Below are positions 1 through 12,125 of a stretch of DNA of 64,000 nt, piece after piece. Where the stretch lies: contig NC_090253.1 in assembly GCF_037325665.1 (NCBI RefSeq), positions 6,030,073 to 6,094,072 on the forward strand, read 5' to 3'. The stretch comes from Littorina saxatilis. Lineage: Eukaryota > Mollusca > Gastropoda > Littorinimorpha > Littorinidae. The stretch's first letter is position 1, and each line of letters starts with the position of its first letter. The notes beneath the pieces were generated by a model, which had not been told where the DNA came from, searched no databases, and worked only from the letters and a program-made list of their open reading frames with translations. Both the position numbers and the translations under genes were made by a program.

Positions 1-1169
1 TAATTTGTTTGGTGATGTGTTGCTTTGTGTCTTGTCTTGTTTGGTACACCGATATGCACTCGAGAACTACATCCTAGTTTCAGTTCTTCTGACTTCCGCT
101 TTCCCAGCAGTTTACTGTGCACATCGTGTTGAGAGAAGAGCAGCAGAGACAGACCATTTGGCCCCAAGCATCAGTGTGTGCAGCTAAACGTTGAGGCCTG
201 AGGCAAGGCGACTTGCCCATTACACGTGAGTGACATCTTGTTAGGCTAGGACGCAAAAGGCATCCATCATGCGAGCAACTTGAGCGAAGTTTTCATTTTC
301 TCTCTGTCTCTCCCCGATTGTGCCTTTTCTGACACTTTTCTCTTTTCTCGTCTCTGGTTCTGAGGAGTTGTTTGTGTGCGCTGTTCTTATCTTTTCCGTT
401 TCATTTGTGTGTGGGTAAGGGAGGGTGTGTGTGTGTGGGTGAGTGTGTGTGTGTGTGTGTATATGTATGTGTGTGTGTGTGTGTGTGCGTGTGCGTGTTA
501 GTGTGTGTGAGTGTGTGTTAAAAAGAACTATGTGAATCTTCTGCGCATCCCTCTTCTTGCCCATTCTCACCTCCCCCCCCCCCCCCCCCCCCGTAAACCC
601 CATTCCTCATTCACACAGTCATTCGTCAAGCGTCAGTCTGCATGACGTGTGTTTCTGAGTGATACTGTTTTGATTAAAAGAAAAAAAAGAAAACCATAAT
701 ATTTAAACATCACGGTAATGAAAGAAAAGTAAATAAAGATTCACACAAAAGTAAAATGAGAACGCGAGAGAGAGAGAGAGAGAAAGAATGATTGTATACT
801 CTTTATTACACAAGAATAGAGATTTTAGGCTTAGTCATACAACCTGTCCTGGCTGAAACTGCACTAGGTAAATCAAACAATGAAATGCATTACAACGCAA
901 AACCAGATACACAAAACATTAACAGTAATTAAATCTTCATGAAAAAAACTAATAAACGAACAATACAATTTAAACAGAAACGGAGCAAGCAAACAGACAA
1001 AATTAAATTTGAAAAGTGTCAGCACTAAGTACATCAGATCACCATGCACAATTTACGAAACTAAATGCGACAGAGGAGACACAAAACTGACATAATGTAT
1101 ATTGAATACGACAATCTTGAAAAATATATAATGAGCACACACACACATACACACAGAAAGAGAAAGAGA

Positions 1170-1253
<84 letters not shown>

Positions 1254-1928
1254 TGGAGGCAGCGCGGACTAAGGGAAACAACCCATCTTTCTTAGCGCTA
1301 GGCTGACCCTGGTGTTGGATTAGTCTCCCTTACTGCACCACTTGCCTGAGTACTGGATTTGACGTTTCTATTCTTTGTTGATCGATCAACCGTTTGAGTG
1401 AGTGAGTGCGTGAACGGGAGAGTGAGTGAGTGAGTTAGTGAGTGAGTGAATAAGTAAGTGAGAGAACGAACGAAAATTAAGGGGCTTATTGTCCGTCAGG
1501 GCTTGAAATGCCTATATTGGACATGAAATTTTATACGATAGGAAAAAAAAAAAAAGTGAGGGGGGCAGACTGGTAAACGGGAGAGAGTTGGCGAGTCGGC
1601 CAATAAGTCAATGAGACAGTGACTAAATGACTGGTGTTTTACTTTATACTTACAAATCCGAAACAGACACATTGGCAACGTTTCCAAATCAAGAGTAACA
1701 GAATAAGAAGGGTAGGTTAATGGAGCATTTCATCATAGACAAAAAGAAATAATCATTAGAACCTTGATCTTTCGACCTTTGAAGTGGACAAGCAAGATAC
1801 ACAACAAACAAATTATTATGAAAGGATGAACACTTCCTTGCCTTTACAAGCTGTGCATGCTCTTAAAGGCCGCACAATCCTTACTTGAAAAAAAGTTAGG
1901 CTCCCAATCTCAGATCTGACCAGGCGTG
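1..1928. other. Non-coding stretch with simple repeats
   Basis: No coding exon is recognisable on either strand. The block holds a (GT)n tract at about 421-530, a poly-C run near 574-592, a short (GA)n at 765-785, a compound CA / GAAA / GA tract at 1139-1250 and a loose GTGA-type repeat near 1395-1460. The open frames here are periodic translations of these repeats. Confidence 0.7.
1139..1250. repeat. Compound CA/GAAA/GA microsatellite
   Basis: A short CA run passes into GAAA units and then about 85 bases of pure GA. It is open in several frames on both strands (Arg-Glu or Ser-Leu dipeptides), which is an artefact of dinucleotide periodicity and not evidence of a gene. Confidence 0.9.
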
Positions 1929-1938
1929 TACGTGGTAT

Positions 1939-2288
1939 CTTATTCTTCTTCTTCTGCGTTCGTGGGCTGAAACTCCCACGTACACTCGTGGTTTTTTTGC
2001 ACGAGTGGAATTTTACGTGTATGACCGTTTTTTACCCCGCCATTTAGGCAGCCATACGCCGTTTTCGGAGGAAGCATGCTAGGTATTTTCGTGTTTCTAT
2101 AACCCACCAAACTTTGACATGGATTACAGGATCTTTTTCGTGCGCAATTGGTCTTGTGAGGAGAGTCTGCACACAAAGTTGACTCTGAGAAATAAATCTC
2201 TCGCCGAACGTGGGGACGAACTCACGCTGACAGCGGCCAACTGGATACAAATCCAGCGCGCTACCGACTGAGCTACATCCCCGCCCTC
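1939..2288 (-). mobile_element. tRNA-derived SINE with (GAA)n tail
   Basis: Read on the minus strand, the element begins with a tRNA-like head: an A-box (TAGCTCAGTCGG) near 2270 and a degenerate B-box (GAGTTCGTCC) near 2220, then a body and a tail containing an inverted CACTCGTG/CACGAGTG motif, ending in GAA repeats at about 1943-1955. It is flanked by a 10-base direct repeat TACGTGGTAT at 1929-1938 and 2289-2298, the target-site duplication expected from LINE-mobilised retroposition. The head closely matches the SINE at 18157-18558, but the tails differ. This is a retroposed element, not a functional tRNA gene. Confidence 0.88.
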
Positions 2289-2610
2289 TACGTGGTATGA
2301 GAACATCCCACCACTTAGACCAACAAATCAAAACCCTAACTGCTTCCTGTGAGAAATTGGATTTATTTTCTTTGTTTCTTTTTTTTTAATGAATTGAATT
2401 TTTAAAAAGTCACTGGTGGCTTTTACAACATTAATTCATAAAACAAAATCTCAATCTGCAGAGAGAACACCCAGGTTTTTGTTTTGTTTTAATTTGTTAA
2501 TCAGGTGGACGGATGATAAAAAGCCTGGCCAAATCTGAGATGGTTAGCCGAACTGCTTTTACGGGAAAGACGTGCCTTGAAAAGGTTGCATGAACATTTA
2601 TACATGGATA

Positions 2611-2858
2611 CATTCTTCTTCTTCTTCTTCTTCTTCTTCTTCTTCTTCTTCTTCTTCTTCTTCTTCTTCTTCTTCTCCTTCTTCTTCTTCTTCTTCTTCT
2701 TCTTCTTCTTCTTCTTCTTCTTCTTCTTCTTCTTCTTCTTCTTCTTCTTCTTCTTCTTCTTCTTCTTCTCCTTCTTCTTCTTCTTCTTCTTCTTCTTCTT
2801 CTTCTTCTTCTTCTTCTTCTTTTTCTTTTTCTTTTTCTTCTTCTTCTTCTTCTTCTAT
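2611..2858. repeat. (TTC)n microsatellite, about 245 bases
   Basis: Nearly pure TTC units with a few CTCC interruptions and a TTTTTC-type end. On the minus strand this is a long GAA tract. GAA/TTC tracts of this length can form triplex DNA (established for other GAA repeats). The poly-Ser, Phe, Glu and Arg open frames here come from the periodicity alone. Confidence 0.97.
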
Positions 2859-2892
2859 GTTTTTCTTTCTTCTTAGTATTAACACAAAGTCT

Positions 2893-2948
2893 CCGTCGCG
2901 ATATAACCTTCGTGGTTGAAAACGACGTTAAACACCAAATAAAGAAAG
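2893..2948 (+). mobile_element. 5'-truncated SINE 3' end (56 bases)
   Basis: A short fragment ending in AAATAAAGAAAG is flanked by a perfect 12-base direct repeat AACACAAAGTCT at 2881-2892 and 2949-2960. The duplication shows that this is a complete, extremely 5'-truncated retroposition event and not a decayed longer copy. The motif GTTGAAAACGACGTTAAACA is a SINE-type 3' end, not related to the tail of the SINE at 1939-2288. Confidence 0.75.
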
Positions 2949-3272
2949 AACACAAAGTCTGTGATAGATGGTACTGAAATACGGCAGTTTTCTCTGACAG
3001 AATTCAATGCAACATCTGTGCCATCCGTGAGAATAAGAGTAGACACGTGACGTAGAATGTGACGTACGCTGCACCCAGTGACGACACACCATTTTCGATA
3101 CATTGGTAACAAGAGTAGCTGCTCTCTGTTGCCTGTACTGCAGGCGCCATGGGTGACGTCACCCCTGGAGGATTGGGGGCTGACGTCACTTCGACTGTCG
3201 TAGAGGCTGGTGTGTTACTGTGTCCTGCACACCATTACAAAAACAACAAGAAATTCCTTCGAGGTAGGAAAA

Positions 3273-3627
3273 ACACCCCCGTTGGTCAAAGGGAAATAAC
3301 CATTCTCACTGCACCCATTCTCACTGCCACCAACTGAGAAGGTTATTTCCCTTTGACCATGAATATGTTTCTCTATAAGTCCTTGTAGAATCTTAATCCA
3401 CCAATAACTCCCTAACCGTGTGTTTGACTGGTCCCAATTTTTGTAAGGACCGTCTCAGAAATGTATAGAACCTGTTCACCAAGTTTGGTGACGATCGGTC
3501 CGTTCATTCTTGAGATCTATATGCGAACACAAACACACAAACACACAAACACACAAACACACAAACACACAAACAAACAAACAAACACATCGACCGAAAC
3601 CTATACACACCCCTATACCGGGGGTGT
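3273..3627. mobile_element. TIR element with internal microsatellite
   Basis: The ends are inverted: ACACCCCCG at 3273 and CGGGGGTGT ending at 3627. Close inside the left end there is a second inverted pair, GGTCAAAGGGAAATAACC at 3285-3302 and its complement at 3342-3359. The right part holds an (ACACAAAC)n-like microsatellite at about 3528-3588. No transposase is encoded. This looks like a non-autonomous DNA element that carries a microsatellite; superfamily unknown. Confidence 0.6.
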
Positions 3628-3920
3628 AAAAAGCAGAAAAGTATCAATTTCTGCACTCAACTTTCTGTTAAAACATAAACCGTCCAATGTCTGTCTGCGT
3701 CGTTTGTCATTCGGTGCGTGTCTGTATTGCCGCTGTGATCTTTTGCTTCCTCTTTGTGGGTAAGAGAAGACCTTGTAGCTTCTATCTCGTATCTTTTCTT
3801 TCTGTCTTGGAAAGAATGTAGCAAATTATTAATGCTTAAAAGACGCACATGCCCCGGATAAATACTCCCAAATAACACCGAAGCATTACAATTAAATGTA
3901 AAACAAAATAAAATTAAAAC

Positions 3921-3953
<33 letters not shown>

Positions 3954-4398
3954 TGTCAGTAAGTACTGGTGTCACATGACTGATGTGAACCAGTTGATTG
4001 GCTAATGGCGATGCGCTAAAACTGTTAGCGCACTCTTGGAGTGCGCTAACTTTTCCACAGAGCGTATTCTTACGCCCTTTACCTAAGCAAGACTGTGCTC
4101 TCATCCTCAGAATTAATTACTGACATGTAGCTTATATTCTCCACAATACCAAATGACCATAAATTCCCTACTTCTCAATTAAAGCAGAAGTGGGTTTTTT
4201 TTCTGACAGATTGCATGTGCCTGTGCCACAGTGCGGCTGCCACTGATCTAAAAATAGAAGCCGCTTCTCGCCGACTTGCATAGATTCTTCTCATCGTGTT
4301 AGTGGCATGTAGCTTATCATCCACATTACCAAACAAGAAAAATGTTCATTCAAAATGAACAGGCGTCCATGTTATTTTGACAAAATGAATATTTTTGT
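3628..4398. other. Non-coding, AAT microsatellite
   Basis: No gene seen. An (AAT)n run lies at about 3922-3952. A short sequence around GACATGTAGCTTAT at 4123 recurs near 4306 as GGCATGTAGCTTAT, a degenerate duplication of about 185 bases. Confidence 0.5.
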
Positions 4399-5074
4399 TA
4401 AAGAAGCTGGCAAGCACACCCTTTCGAATATAGCGGAAGTAGTTTCGACCCTAAATGCTTAAGTACTTAGGCCTTAAACTTAACGGGTTGATAGAATATT
4501 TTAATGTAAGCAGAGATGTCTCTGATATAAGTGCAGTTTATTTTCAAAGTTTGGAGTCGTAGATCATTCTTTTTGGATGCAATGTGACTAGCATGTATCG
4601 GTGAAATTTGTTGTTTAATTCTGCAAGCAAATGTGTGTGCTGTTATTGCATTATTTACAAAAAACGCACAGAAAAAAACACTATTTTCGACTACTCACTG
4701 CGGAGCAGAGCGTGCAATATACGCTCTGCTACAGAGTTATCCCACGTGCGGTTAGATAGACGCTCATACATGTAAGTACAGTTTATTTTCTAGGTTTGGT
4801 ATCGTAGATAATTTTTTTTGAATGCAATGTGAAAAACAGGTATTGATACAGTTTGTTGTATAATTTTGCAAGTGAATATTTGTTTATTGGCTGCATGTTT
4901 GACAAAAACGTTGTAAAATAAACACTTTTTCGTTGCTTTTATTGTTTGCTTTGATTGCAGCCAAACGACTTGCTCTACGGGGCTGAAAATAAAGTGGAAG
5001 ACACTTTGAGATATAAGGAATTGGATAGGCCATCATACGAGAAGGTGTAGAAATCTGCATGCTGGCAGCTTTAA
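4399..5074 (+). repeat. Long direct repeat, first copy
   Basis: This unit starts TAAAGAAGCTGGCAAGCACA and is repeated at 5487-6100 in the same orientation with small indels and substitutions, giving a period of about 1088 bases. Both copies carry the same internal landmarks (TTCGAATATAGCGGAAGTAG near the start, GAGAAGGTGTAGAAATCTGC near the end). No open frame of note and no terminal inverted repeats were seen. It is either a local tandem duplication or two copies of an unknown repeat. Confidence 0.85.
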
Positions 5075-5486
5075 AGTGTTACAGCGACATCAGAAAGCTC
5101 TAAAAGCTTTGGTTTTTTTAAAATGCATGATTTTCATAGTTTGTCACTTTAGACAATTTTTGTAATAATTAATTTGATCGGAAAAAAATAGTGTAATATA
5201 CAAATAAGAAAATTTTTGAATCACATTTTTGCTATCCTTGATGAGAAGCGAGTTGAAATGTGCCTAAATAAAGTCACACCTTAACATTTTTTAGTTTTTG
5301 CCCACTAAGGCATTTGCAACATGAAATTTCAGTATTTTTTAAGTTTTTACCCCCCCCCCCCCCCCAAAATGACATGTTTTAACAATTTGAAGTTTTTGTC
5401 TAAACATGAAATGACATTCTAAGATCTGAAAGCTTTTTTCTTTTTTTTAATGCAACGTCATGAATAATATTTTCAATTTTTTGCAT

Positions 5487-6100
5487 TAAAGAAGCTGGCA
5501 AGCACACCCTTTCGAATATAGCGGAAGTAGATTCGACCCTAAATGCTTAAGTACTTAGGCCTTAAACTGAAGTACGTGTTGACAGAATATTTTAATATAA
5601 GTGCAGTTTATATTTCAAAGTTTGGAGTCGTAGATCATTCTTTTTGGATGCAAAATGACTAACATGTATCAGTGAAATTTGTTGTTTAATTCTGCAAGCA
5701 AATGTGTGTGCTGTTATTGCATTATTTGAAAAAAAACGCACAGAAAAAAACCACTATTTTTGACGACTCACTGCAGTTATCCCAGGTGCGGTTAGATAGA
5801 CGCGCATACATGTAAGTACAGTTTATTTTCTAGGTTTGGTATCGTAGATAATTTTTTTGGAATGCAATGTGACAAACATGTATTGATACAGTTTGTTGTA
5901 TAATTTTGCAAGTGAATATTTGTTTATTGGCTGCATGTTTCACTAAAACGCAGTAAAATAAAAACTTTTTCGTTGCTTTTGTTGTTTCCTTTGATTGCAG
6001 CCAAATGACTGAAAATTAAGTGGAAGACACTTTGAGATATAAGGAATCGGATAGGCCATGACACGAGAAGGTGTAGAAATCTGCTTGCAGACAGCTTTAA
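5487..6100 (+). repeat. Long direct repeat, second copy
   Basis: Partner of the copy at 4399-5074, shorter by a few small deletions. The stretch between the copies (5075-5486) is AT-rich, with a poly-C run near 5350. Confidence 0.85.
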
Positions 6101-8207
6101 CATGACATCACATATTGATATATTTTTTAAGTTTTTGCATATTACCCCATTTTTGAGGTCACGTTTTAACTTTGGTTAAGTGTTTGCCCACAACTGACAT
6201 TAGATTACATTTAAACATTTTACATTATTTTTCTAGCACATGTTCATGTTAGTCTGCGCCATCCATTGATCACAGAACATCCACATAGGAAGAAAAGGTG
6301 TTTGACTACTGAAATAAAAATGTTTAGAGAAATGTAGAAAGAGGTGAACAAAATGCAAGATGATTTGGTATGGAATTTAGTTGTATACGTGAATGAGGTG
6401 TGAAACGTATGCAGAAAGGAAGATGTTTATTTGCGATGAAAGAAAATAGATATAATAACTTCATACTGTAGTAAAAAAAAAAATAAAAAAAACAACAACC
6501 AGTAATCAGCCAATCAATTTCAAATGTTCATTCAACAGTAACCATATACATTCGACAATGGTCCTCTGTAAATAAAAATTAAAAACAAATCTGCTTGGAC
6601 AGAATTGTTGTTATTTTTGGGAATAAGAAAATATCAACTATCTTCAGATGCATCCTCTTGCACAAAAATAATGCAAGTTAAGGAGTTACGTCCATATGCG
6701 TAAAAAGTTAAGATGAATATATGGATCAACAATTACCTCCCCTACTTGCATTATATTTGGGCAAAGCTATAGGAATAGTGTAATGATATTTTAAAATAAT
6801 TGTCACATTGCCTTAAACATTTGGATTTTGACATGGAGTATTTTACGTAATGTGTACATTTTAGACATGGCAACTGAAGGAAAAAAAAGTGGAGAAAAAA
6901 AACCTAACATTTTGTGGGACAAATTTTGTAAGTTGGGTGACGAAACCATGTAAACTTTTCCTTCACAACAGACAAAATTAAGAGGTTTTTCTTTTAACAA
7001 ACACAAAGAAATATGTCTTTACCTTCGAACAAGCACAGAAAGTATGTGTTTTTGTTCATAAGACCATACATTTTGTTGTTGTGGAGATATGGATTCAACT
7101 GCAGAAAATGTGAAACTTTGCTAACAATTCCCATACCTGACATTTTAAAAGTCTAAAAAGTGCCTCCCACTAGCTTGTCACCAAATAAACAAAGTAGGTT
7201 GTAACAAAATTGCAGATTAATAAAAAAAATAGTTCAATCAATAGTATATGTCACACCTGACATTAAACTAGTAATTTCCATCACTATCCTTTTCAGGCAT
7301 TAAAAATAGTTCAAAGCAGCTATAGCCCCACATGGAAGTAAGAGGCTCATTCACAAGCTAGTTAAAAGCTTTTCATTCTTTTTGTTTTTCTCAAAAGAAA
7401 GTTCATAGTATGACAACAGTATTCACAGCAGGCAGTTTTAAATCACGCAAGGGTCATTCTCAAGGTGTGTTCACGAAATACATTGTAATTTTAAACAGAG
7501 ACAATTATCAGTTCACGCTTGAAGATGATTTTACTGACCAAGTTTTTCCCCATATATTTCATAACCCTGCAGGTGAAAATGGGAATACCAGCACAGAATG
7601 ACTGTCAGTGAACATTTAATACCAACACTTCAAACTACATCACTCATCATAAAACAGAAGCTGTGACTTGGATTTAAATGAAAATCAAAAAGTGGAAAAA
7701 CTCATACTCTGATAATTGTTGTCCAAGTGTTTCAAACTACATCACTCATCATAAAACAGAAGCTGTGACTTGGATTTAAATAAAAATCAACACGCGGAAA
7801 AACTCATACTCTGATAATTGTTGTCTAAGTGTTTGTGTGGTTAAAAAAACAAACGTACCTGATCCTGAATAAAATCAGAGCAACCCATATGATCATTAAA
7901 ATGTAACCATTCACTGGTCCATAGGTATACTCTTTTCAAAAAGGAGATGGGTATGGAAGAGGCAGTGCTTCTGTTAGTGATTCAAAGTGCCAGACATCCC
8001 ATCCTAGTGCTGTGAAATGGATATAAATTATATATATATATTCAATATTTCATGGAAGCTTACTAATATTTGCATGCAAACATACTGTGACAGTACTAAT
8101 ACAGTAAAAGCATTATTGAGGGTGAACAGCCTGCTTTACTTGGTTTCAGTGAGGAGTAACAATACTAACAATAACAATAACATGCCTAAGTTGTGAAATG
8201 TAAGTAC
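6101..8207. other. AT-rich non-coding stretch
   Basis: No convincing exon on either strand. Codon-like open stretches are short and lack splice context. The only clear structure is the 102-base tandem duplication at 7631-7834, listed separately. Confidence 0.6.
7631..7834 (+). repeat. 102-base tandem duplication
   Basis: CAAACTACATCACTCATCAT occurs at 7631 and again at 7733, and the intervening sequence is repeated with only a few differences. Two copies only. Confidence 0.9.
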
Positions 8208-8429
8208 TTAACTCCCCCCGGACACTGGCAAAATTCCAGCAGAATGTCCCCCACCTTCGCTGACGATTATCCACAGTTTATACAGGAAGTGTGCAGGTAG
8301 GTTGTCTGCCTCTGTGTCGGTTTTACCTCCGCGGTGTAGACGAAAAACTTTTCCACTTCTGCCACAGGGCGAAAAGTCTCGTTTTGGCACTTTAACTTGG
8401 CATATAACATCAAACATCACGTTAATCAA
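8208..8429 (-). other. Unidentified 73-codon open frame
   Basis: An open frame on the minus strand starting with ATG, in a patch with more CpG than its AT-rich surroundings. The predicted peptide is mixed in composition (a region with RLHRGGKTDTEADNLPAHFL, then a Gly-rich C-terminus) and is not a repeat translation. No domain is recognised and no clear splice donor follows. It could be a first exon of a gene on the minus strand or chance. Confidence 0.15.
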
Positions 8430-8839
8430 CTGAATTGTGTGGCATTATACCTATGCGATTCATGTCACATTAGAAAAACTGCCGTAACGCAATAAAATTC
8501 CTGAGATGTTAGTATTATGCATAACACGGTAAAACATCGAGTTTTGGTGTCTGCGTTTTGGACGTTTTCGCTGGGATTACGGAGGGCTATTCACATCGTG
8601 TTAAACAAGTTGTCGCAGTGAGCAAAACACCAGATAACGTCTGGAATTATGACAAGTTATTGCAGTGACTTAAACTCGAAGTTAGCTGTTGGTTTTGATG
8701 TGTTTCACTGCGTTTTCGTCTTGCTTTTCTTTCATAATGTTGTTGCTGTTGTTGTTACTGTTGGGAGCTATACATCACATTTTTGTTCCCCCAAAAATTT
8801 ATTCTTGATTAATATCAGGACGCAAACCATCCCCTTTAC

Positions 8840-8896
<57 letters not shown>

Positions 8897-10686
8897 TACT
8901 CCTCAGTTTGCAGCGTGGCTTCGACAGCGAGTTTGCCCGTACCCAAGGGGAGTAACTCGACATAACTCAGCGCGCGGTCTACAGTAAATAGAAATCACCC
9001 GCTAGGTACACGCGCACTCAAGTTAACCTCTGCTTTGACCTGTGGCTGTGTGCCAAGAGAGAGCAGAACACACACGCCGTAGACCAAATAAATAGGTGCT
9101 TGATTTTGGTATTTTGATTTTACATAACATTAAACCTTTCTTGGGGTTCATGGTCATGGCAACAGCCATAATAATATTATATCATGTATAATATTACATT
9201 TCAGCATATGTGAATTACATGTCATCATAACAAACTGTCATACATTTTTATTCCTCATCATTCTGACTGATCACAACCAAACCTACTATCAGTGGACACA
9301 TCCAAATGCAAGCGCCTGTTCTTGACAAATTGCCCCAGTGACTGATCTAAAAATATAGGTCCTTTGCCGCCACGGACACTGTTTGGCCTGTAGGTAAAAT
9401 GTACAATGTATTTTCTGATTTGTGCACAAAAGCTTTTTTTCTTTTTTTCTTTTTTTTAACATAACAATGTTTAATGTTACTGTATGTTTGAAAGACCATG
9501 GTCACATTTGTAAAACAAATGTTAAATTAAAAAATAAATAACATTTTGGTTCATGATTTTTTCCTACACCTGTGCTAAAACTAAGAAGTAAAAATGTCGG
9601 TATATAAGTCACTCAAATACTTCCAAGTATGAATGGTTAGAGTTTGTTGCGGTTGACCCTGCACAGTTCGACCTACGATGTTTTTGTTGAACAATTTTGT
9701 CAACAAAAAAAAAGAAAAAAAAGTAAGGGCAGTAACTCAAGACGTAAATGTGGCAGTGTCCCATAGGCAACCGCAGAGTTATCCTGTCCATAGGCAAGCG
9801 CTTACTTGATCCCAATTACTAGGCGTCTCCGGACGCCTAGAATGATGAGTTAATATAAAATTCCCACCCGCTAGCAGAAAACACAAGTGTTATTCCGATA
9901 ACGTACCGGCTAGACCAGTTTGGAAGACTGACTCGATCGACTCTGTCATACGTAGCCGCACTGACTACACTGAAATACGACTGCATCAGTTCAGTAAATG
10001 AATGGTTTCCGAATTATTATTTCAAGGCAAGAACAATCGTAATCGAAAACGTGTAGGGTTCAGAACGTTCTTACCATTATAAGACTTATTACCAGCGTGC
10101 CTCGTCCTTGCAGACTCAGTCAGTGCAGACTGCATGCAGTGGTTTGATTGCCCTAGCAGACGACATAAACCCCGCTCAGCAAATTAACATGTTGGGCAAA
10201 TGTGAACGAAAAAACGATGGGGATATAATACGTGTAGGGTTCAGAGCATTCTTACCGTTCATATTTAGTATCAGACTCCCCGATGAATGAAGATACAACA
10301 CGAAAATATGCCACATTTGTTTTGAAAATGTGCGAACCGTCGAGTCCCGCGGCTTCGAGTCAATTCAAGGGGAGTCACTCCGCACAGTCAATCCGTCGAA
10401 GCTCGACTGGAGGTTTCGAATCGCAAATAATGAAGAGCACAGCCCTTTCTCCGAGTTCAAATGAGGTCTCTCTAAAAGATCATCACTGTTCAGATTAACG
10501 CTACACTGGAATTTACCAACAGAAATTAAAATGCGTGTGACGAAAGCACGACACACTTGAGACACCCCACACAAAAGTAGATCTTTACTGTACACGACCT
10601 GACCACACAGTTATGCCTATTCAAATGCGCGTTGCAAAATGTGCGCTTGGAATCTTCTTTTTTCTATGGCGGTACTGACAATATCG
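8430..10686. other. Non-coding stretch with AC microsatellite
   Basis: Contains an (AC)n tract at about 8842-8893, a small palindrome (CTAGGCGTC ... GACGCCTAG) near 9820-9840, and a roughly 185-base degenerate duplication around ACGTGTAGGGTTCAGA (10050 and 10228). No gene recognised. Confidence 0.55.
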
Positions 10687-10832
10687 TTATTGAAACAATC
10701 CCAGTGCACTAAGGGATTTATAGAGCAAATCTCGAAAATAATTATTGAACTCAGCGCTATGCGCTTCGTTCAATAATGAATTTTCTCGATTTGCTCTATA
10801 AATCCCTTAGTGCACTGGGATGTCTCAATAAC
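10687..10832. mobile_element. Foldback element, about 63-base arms
   Basis: The left arm at 10688-10750 is the near-perfect reverse complement of the right arm at 10768-10832; for example CCCAGTGCACTAAGGGATTT pairs with AAATCCCTTAGTGCACTGGG. The small loop is GC-richer (AGCGCTATGCGCTTCG). It would form a long hairpin in single-stranded DNA or RNA. An (AAT)n tract follows. It resembles foldback MITEs at 12831-12977 and 60344-60499 in arm length and loop style. Confidence 0.85.
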
Positions 10833-10835
10833 TTA

Positions 10836-10836
<1 letters not shown>

Positions 10837-10903
<67 letters not shown>
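10837..10903. repeat. (AAT)n microsatellite
   Basis: About 65 bases of AAT units directly after the foldback element. Confidence 0.95.
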
Positions 10904-10905
<2 letters not shown>

Positions 10906-10962
10906 TAACCATGATCGAATACGCTTGCTAACAATGATAACAGTTACATTAATTATGTTTTT

Positions 10963-11834
10963 TATATTTAGTCAAGTTTTGACTAAATATTTTAACATCG
11001 AGGGGGAATCGAAACGAGGGTCGTGGTGTATGTGCGTGTGTGCGTGTGTGTGTGTGTCTGTGTGTGTGTGTGTGTAGAGCGATTCAGACTAAACTACTGG
11101 ACCGATCTTTATGAAATTTGACATGAGAGTTCGTGGGTATGAAATCCCCGAACGTTTTTTTCATTTTTTTGATAAATGTCTTTTATGACGTCATATCCGG
11201 CTTTTCGTGAAAGTTGAGGCGGCACTGTCACGCCCTCATTTTTCAACCAAATTGGTTGAAATTTTGGTCAAGTAATCTTCGACGAAGCCCGGGGTTCGGT
11301 ATTGCATTTCAGCTTGGTGGCTTAAAAATTAATTAATGACTTTGGTCATTAAAAATCTGAAAATTGTAAAAAAAAATAAAAATTTATAAAACGATCCAAA
11401 TTTACGTTTATCTTATTCTCCATCATTTGCTGATTCCAAAAACATATAAATATGTTATATTCGGATTAAAAACAAGCTCTGAAAATTAAATATATAAAAA
11501 TTATTATCAAAATTAAATTGTCGAAATCAATTTAAAAACACTTTCATCTTATTCCTTGTCGGTTCCTGATTCCAAAAACATATAAATATGATATGTTTGG
11601 ATTAAAAACACGCTCAGAAAGTTAAAACAAAGAGAGGTACAGAAAAGCGTGCTATCCTTTTTAGCGCAACTACTACCCCGCTCTTCTTGTCAATTTCACT
11701 GCCTTTGCCATGAGCGGTGGACTGACGATGCTACGAGTATACGGTCTTGCTGAAAAATGACATTGCGTTCAGTTTTATTCTGTGAGTTCGACAGCTACTT
11801 GACTAAATATTGTATTTTCGCCTTACGCGACTTG
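10963..11834 (-). mobile_element. Helentron-like mobile microsatellite, copy 1
   Basis: One of five copies of a family in this window. Read on the minus strand it starts CAAGTCGCGTAAGGCGAAAA, has a subterminal TATTTAGTCAAGT, a conserved body, a (CA)n core near the 3' side and a terminal 12-base-arm hairpin (ATATTTAGTCAA, loop, TTGACTAAATAT). Subterminal inverted repeats, a microsatellite core and a 3' stem-loop are the known layout of Helentron-associated elements such as DINE-1 and bivalve pearl elements. No protein is encoded. The family assignment is inference; the five-copy repeat itself is seen directly. Confidence 0.75.
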
Positions 11835-11892
11835 TTTGTTTGTCAGTTTGTTTGTTTGTTTGTTTGTTCTTTCTTTCTTTGTTAGCACTCAC

Positions 11893-12121
11893 CAAAGTTG
11901 ACCGGGCCGCAGCGAAGAGACACGTCATGAGGGGGATGTAGGAAGGGGTTCCTGAACGATGCGTCCTCACATCCGGGTACACACTTCCACGTGCCGCCAT
12001 CGTGTCGGTCTCGGCTAACCGTGACGGCGAACTCTAAGACGTAACTCTCGCCTGAAATCCCGCGGCAGCGACAACCCTCGTTGGTGTAGTTTCCATTGCA
12101 GGCCTGGTGGAGGCTATGGAC
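11893..12121 (-). CDS. Ig-like extracellular exon, 3' part
   Basis: Continues the frame of 13244-13066 with VHSLHQACNGNYTNEGC, then a segment SYVLEFAVTVSRDRHDGGTW and KCVPGC, ending NPFLHPPHDVSLRCGPVNF. It closes with a consensus donor GTGAGT at 11892-11887. Both parts together are 408 bases (136 codons), phase 1 at both ends. The GGTWKC cysteine with the preceding beta-strand-like pattern fits an Ig-fold C-terminal half. The exon is interrupted by the insertion at 12126-13056, so it is either still spliced (the insertion acting as an intron) or broken. Confidence 0.6.
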
Positions 12122-12125
12122 CTTG

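Noticed and set aside
2497-2955. Poly-Arg, poly-Glu, poly-Ser and poly-Phe open frames
   Set aside because: All are frames of the TTC microsatellite.
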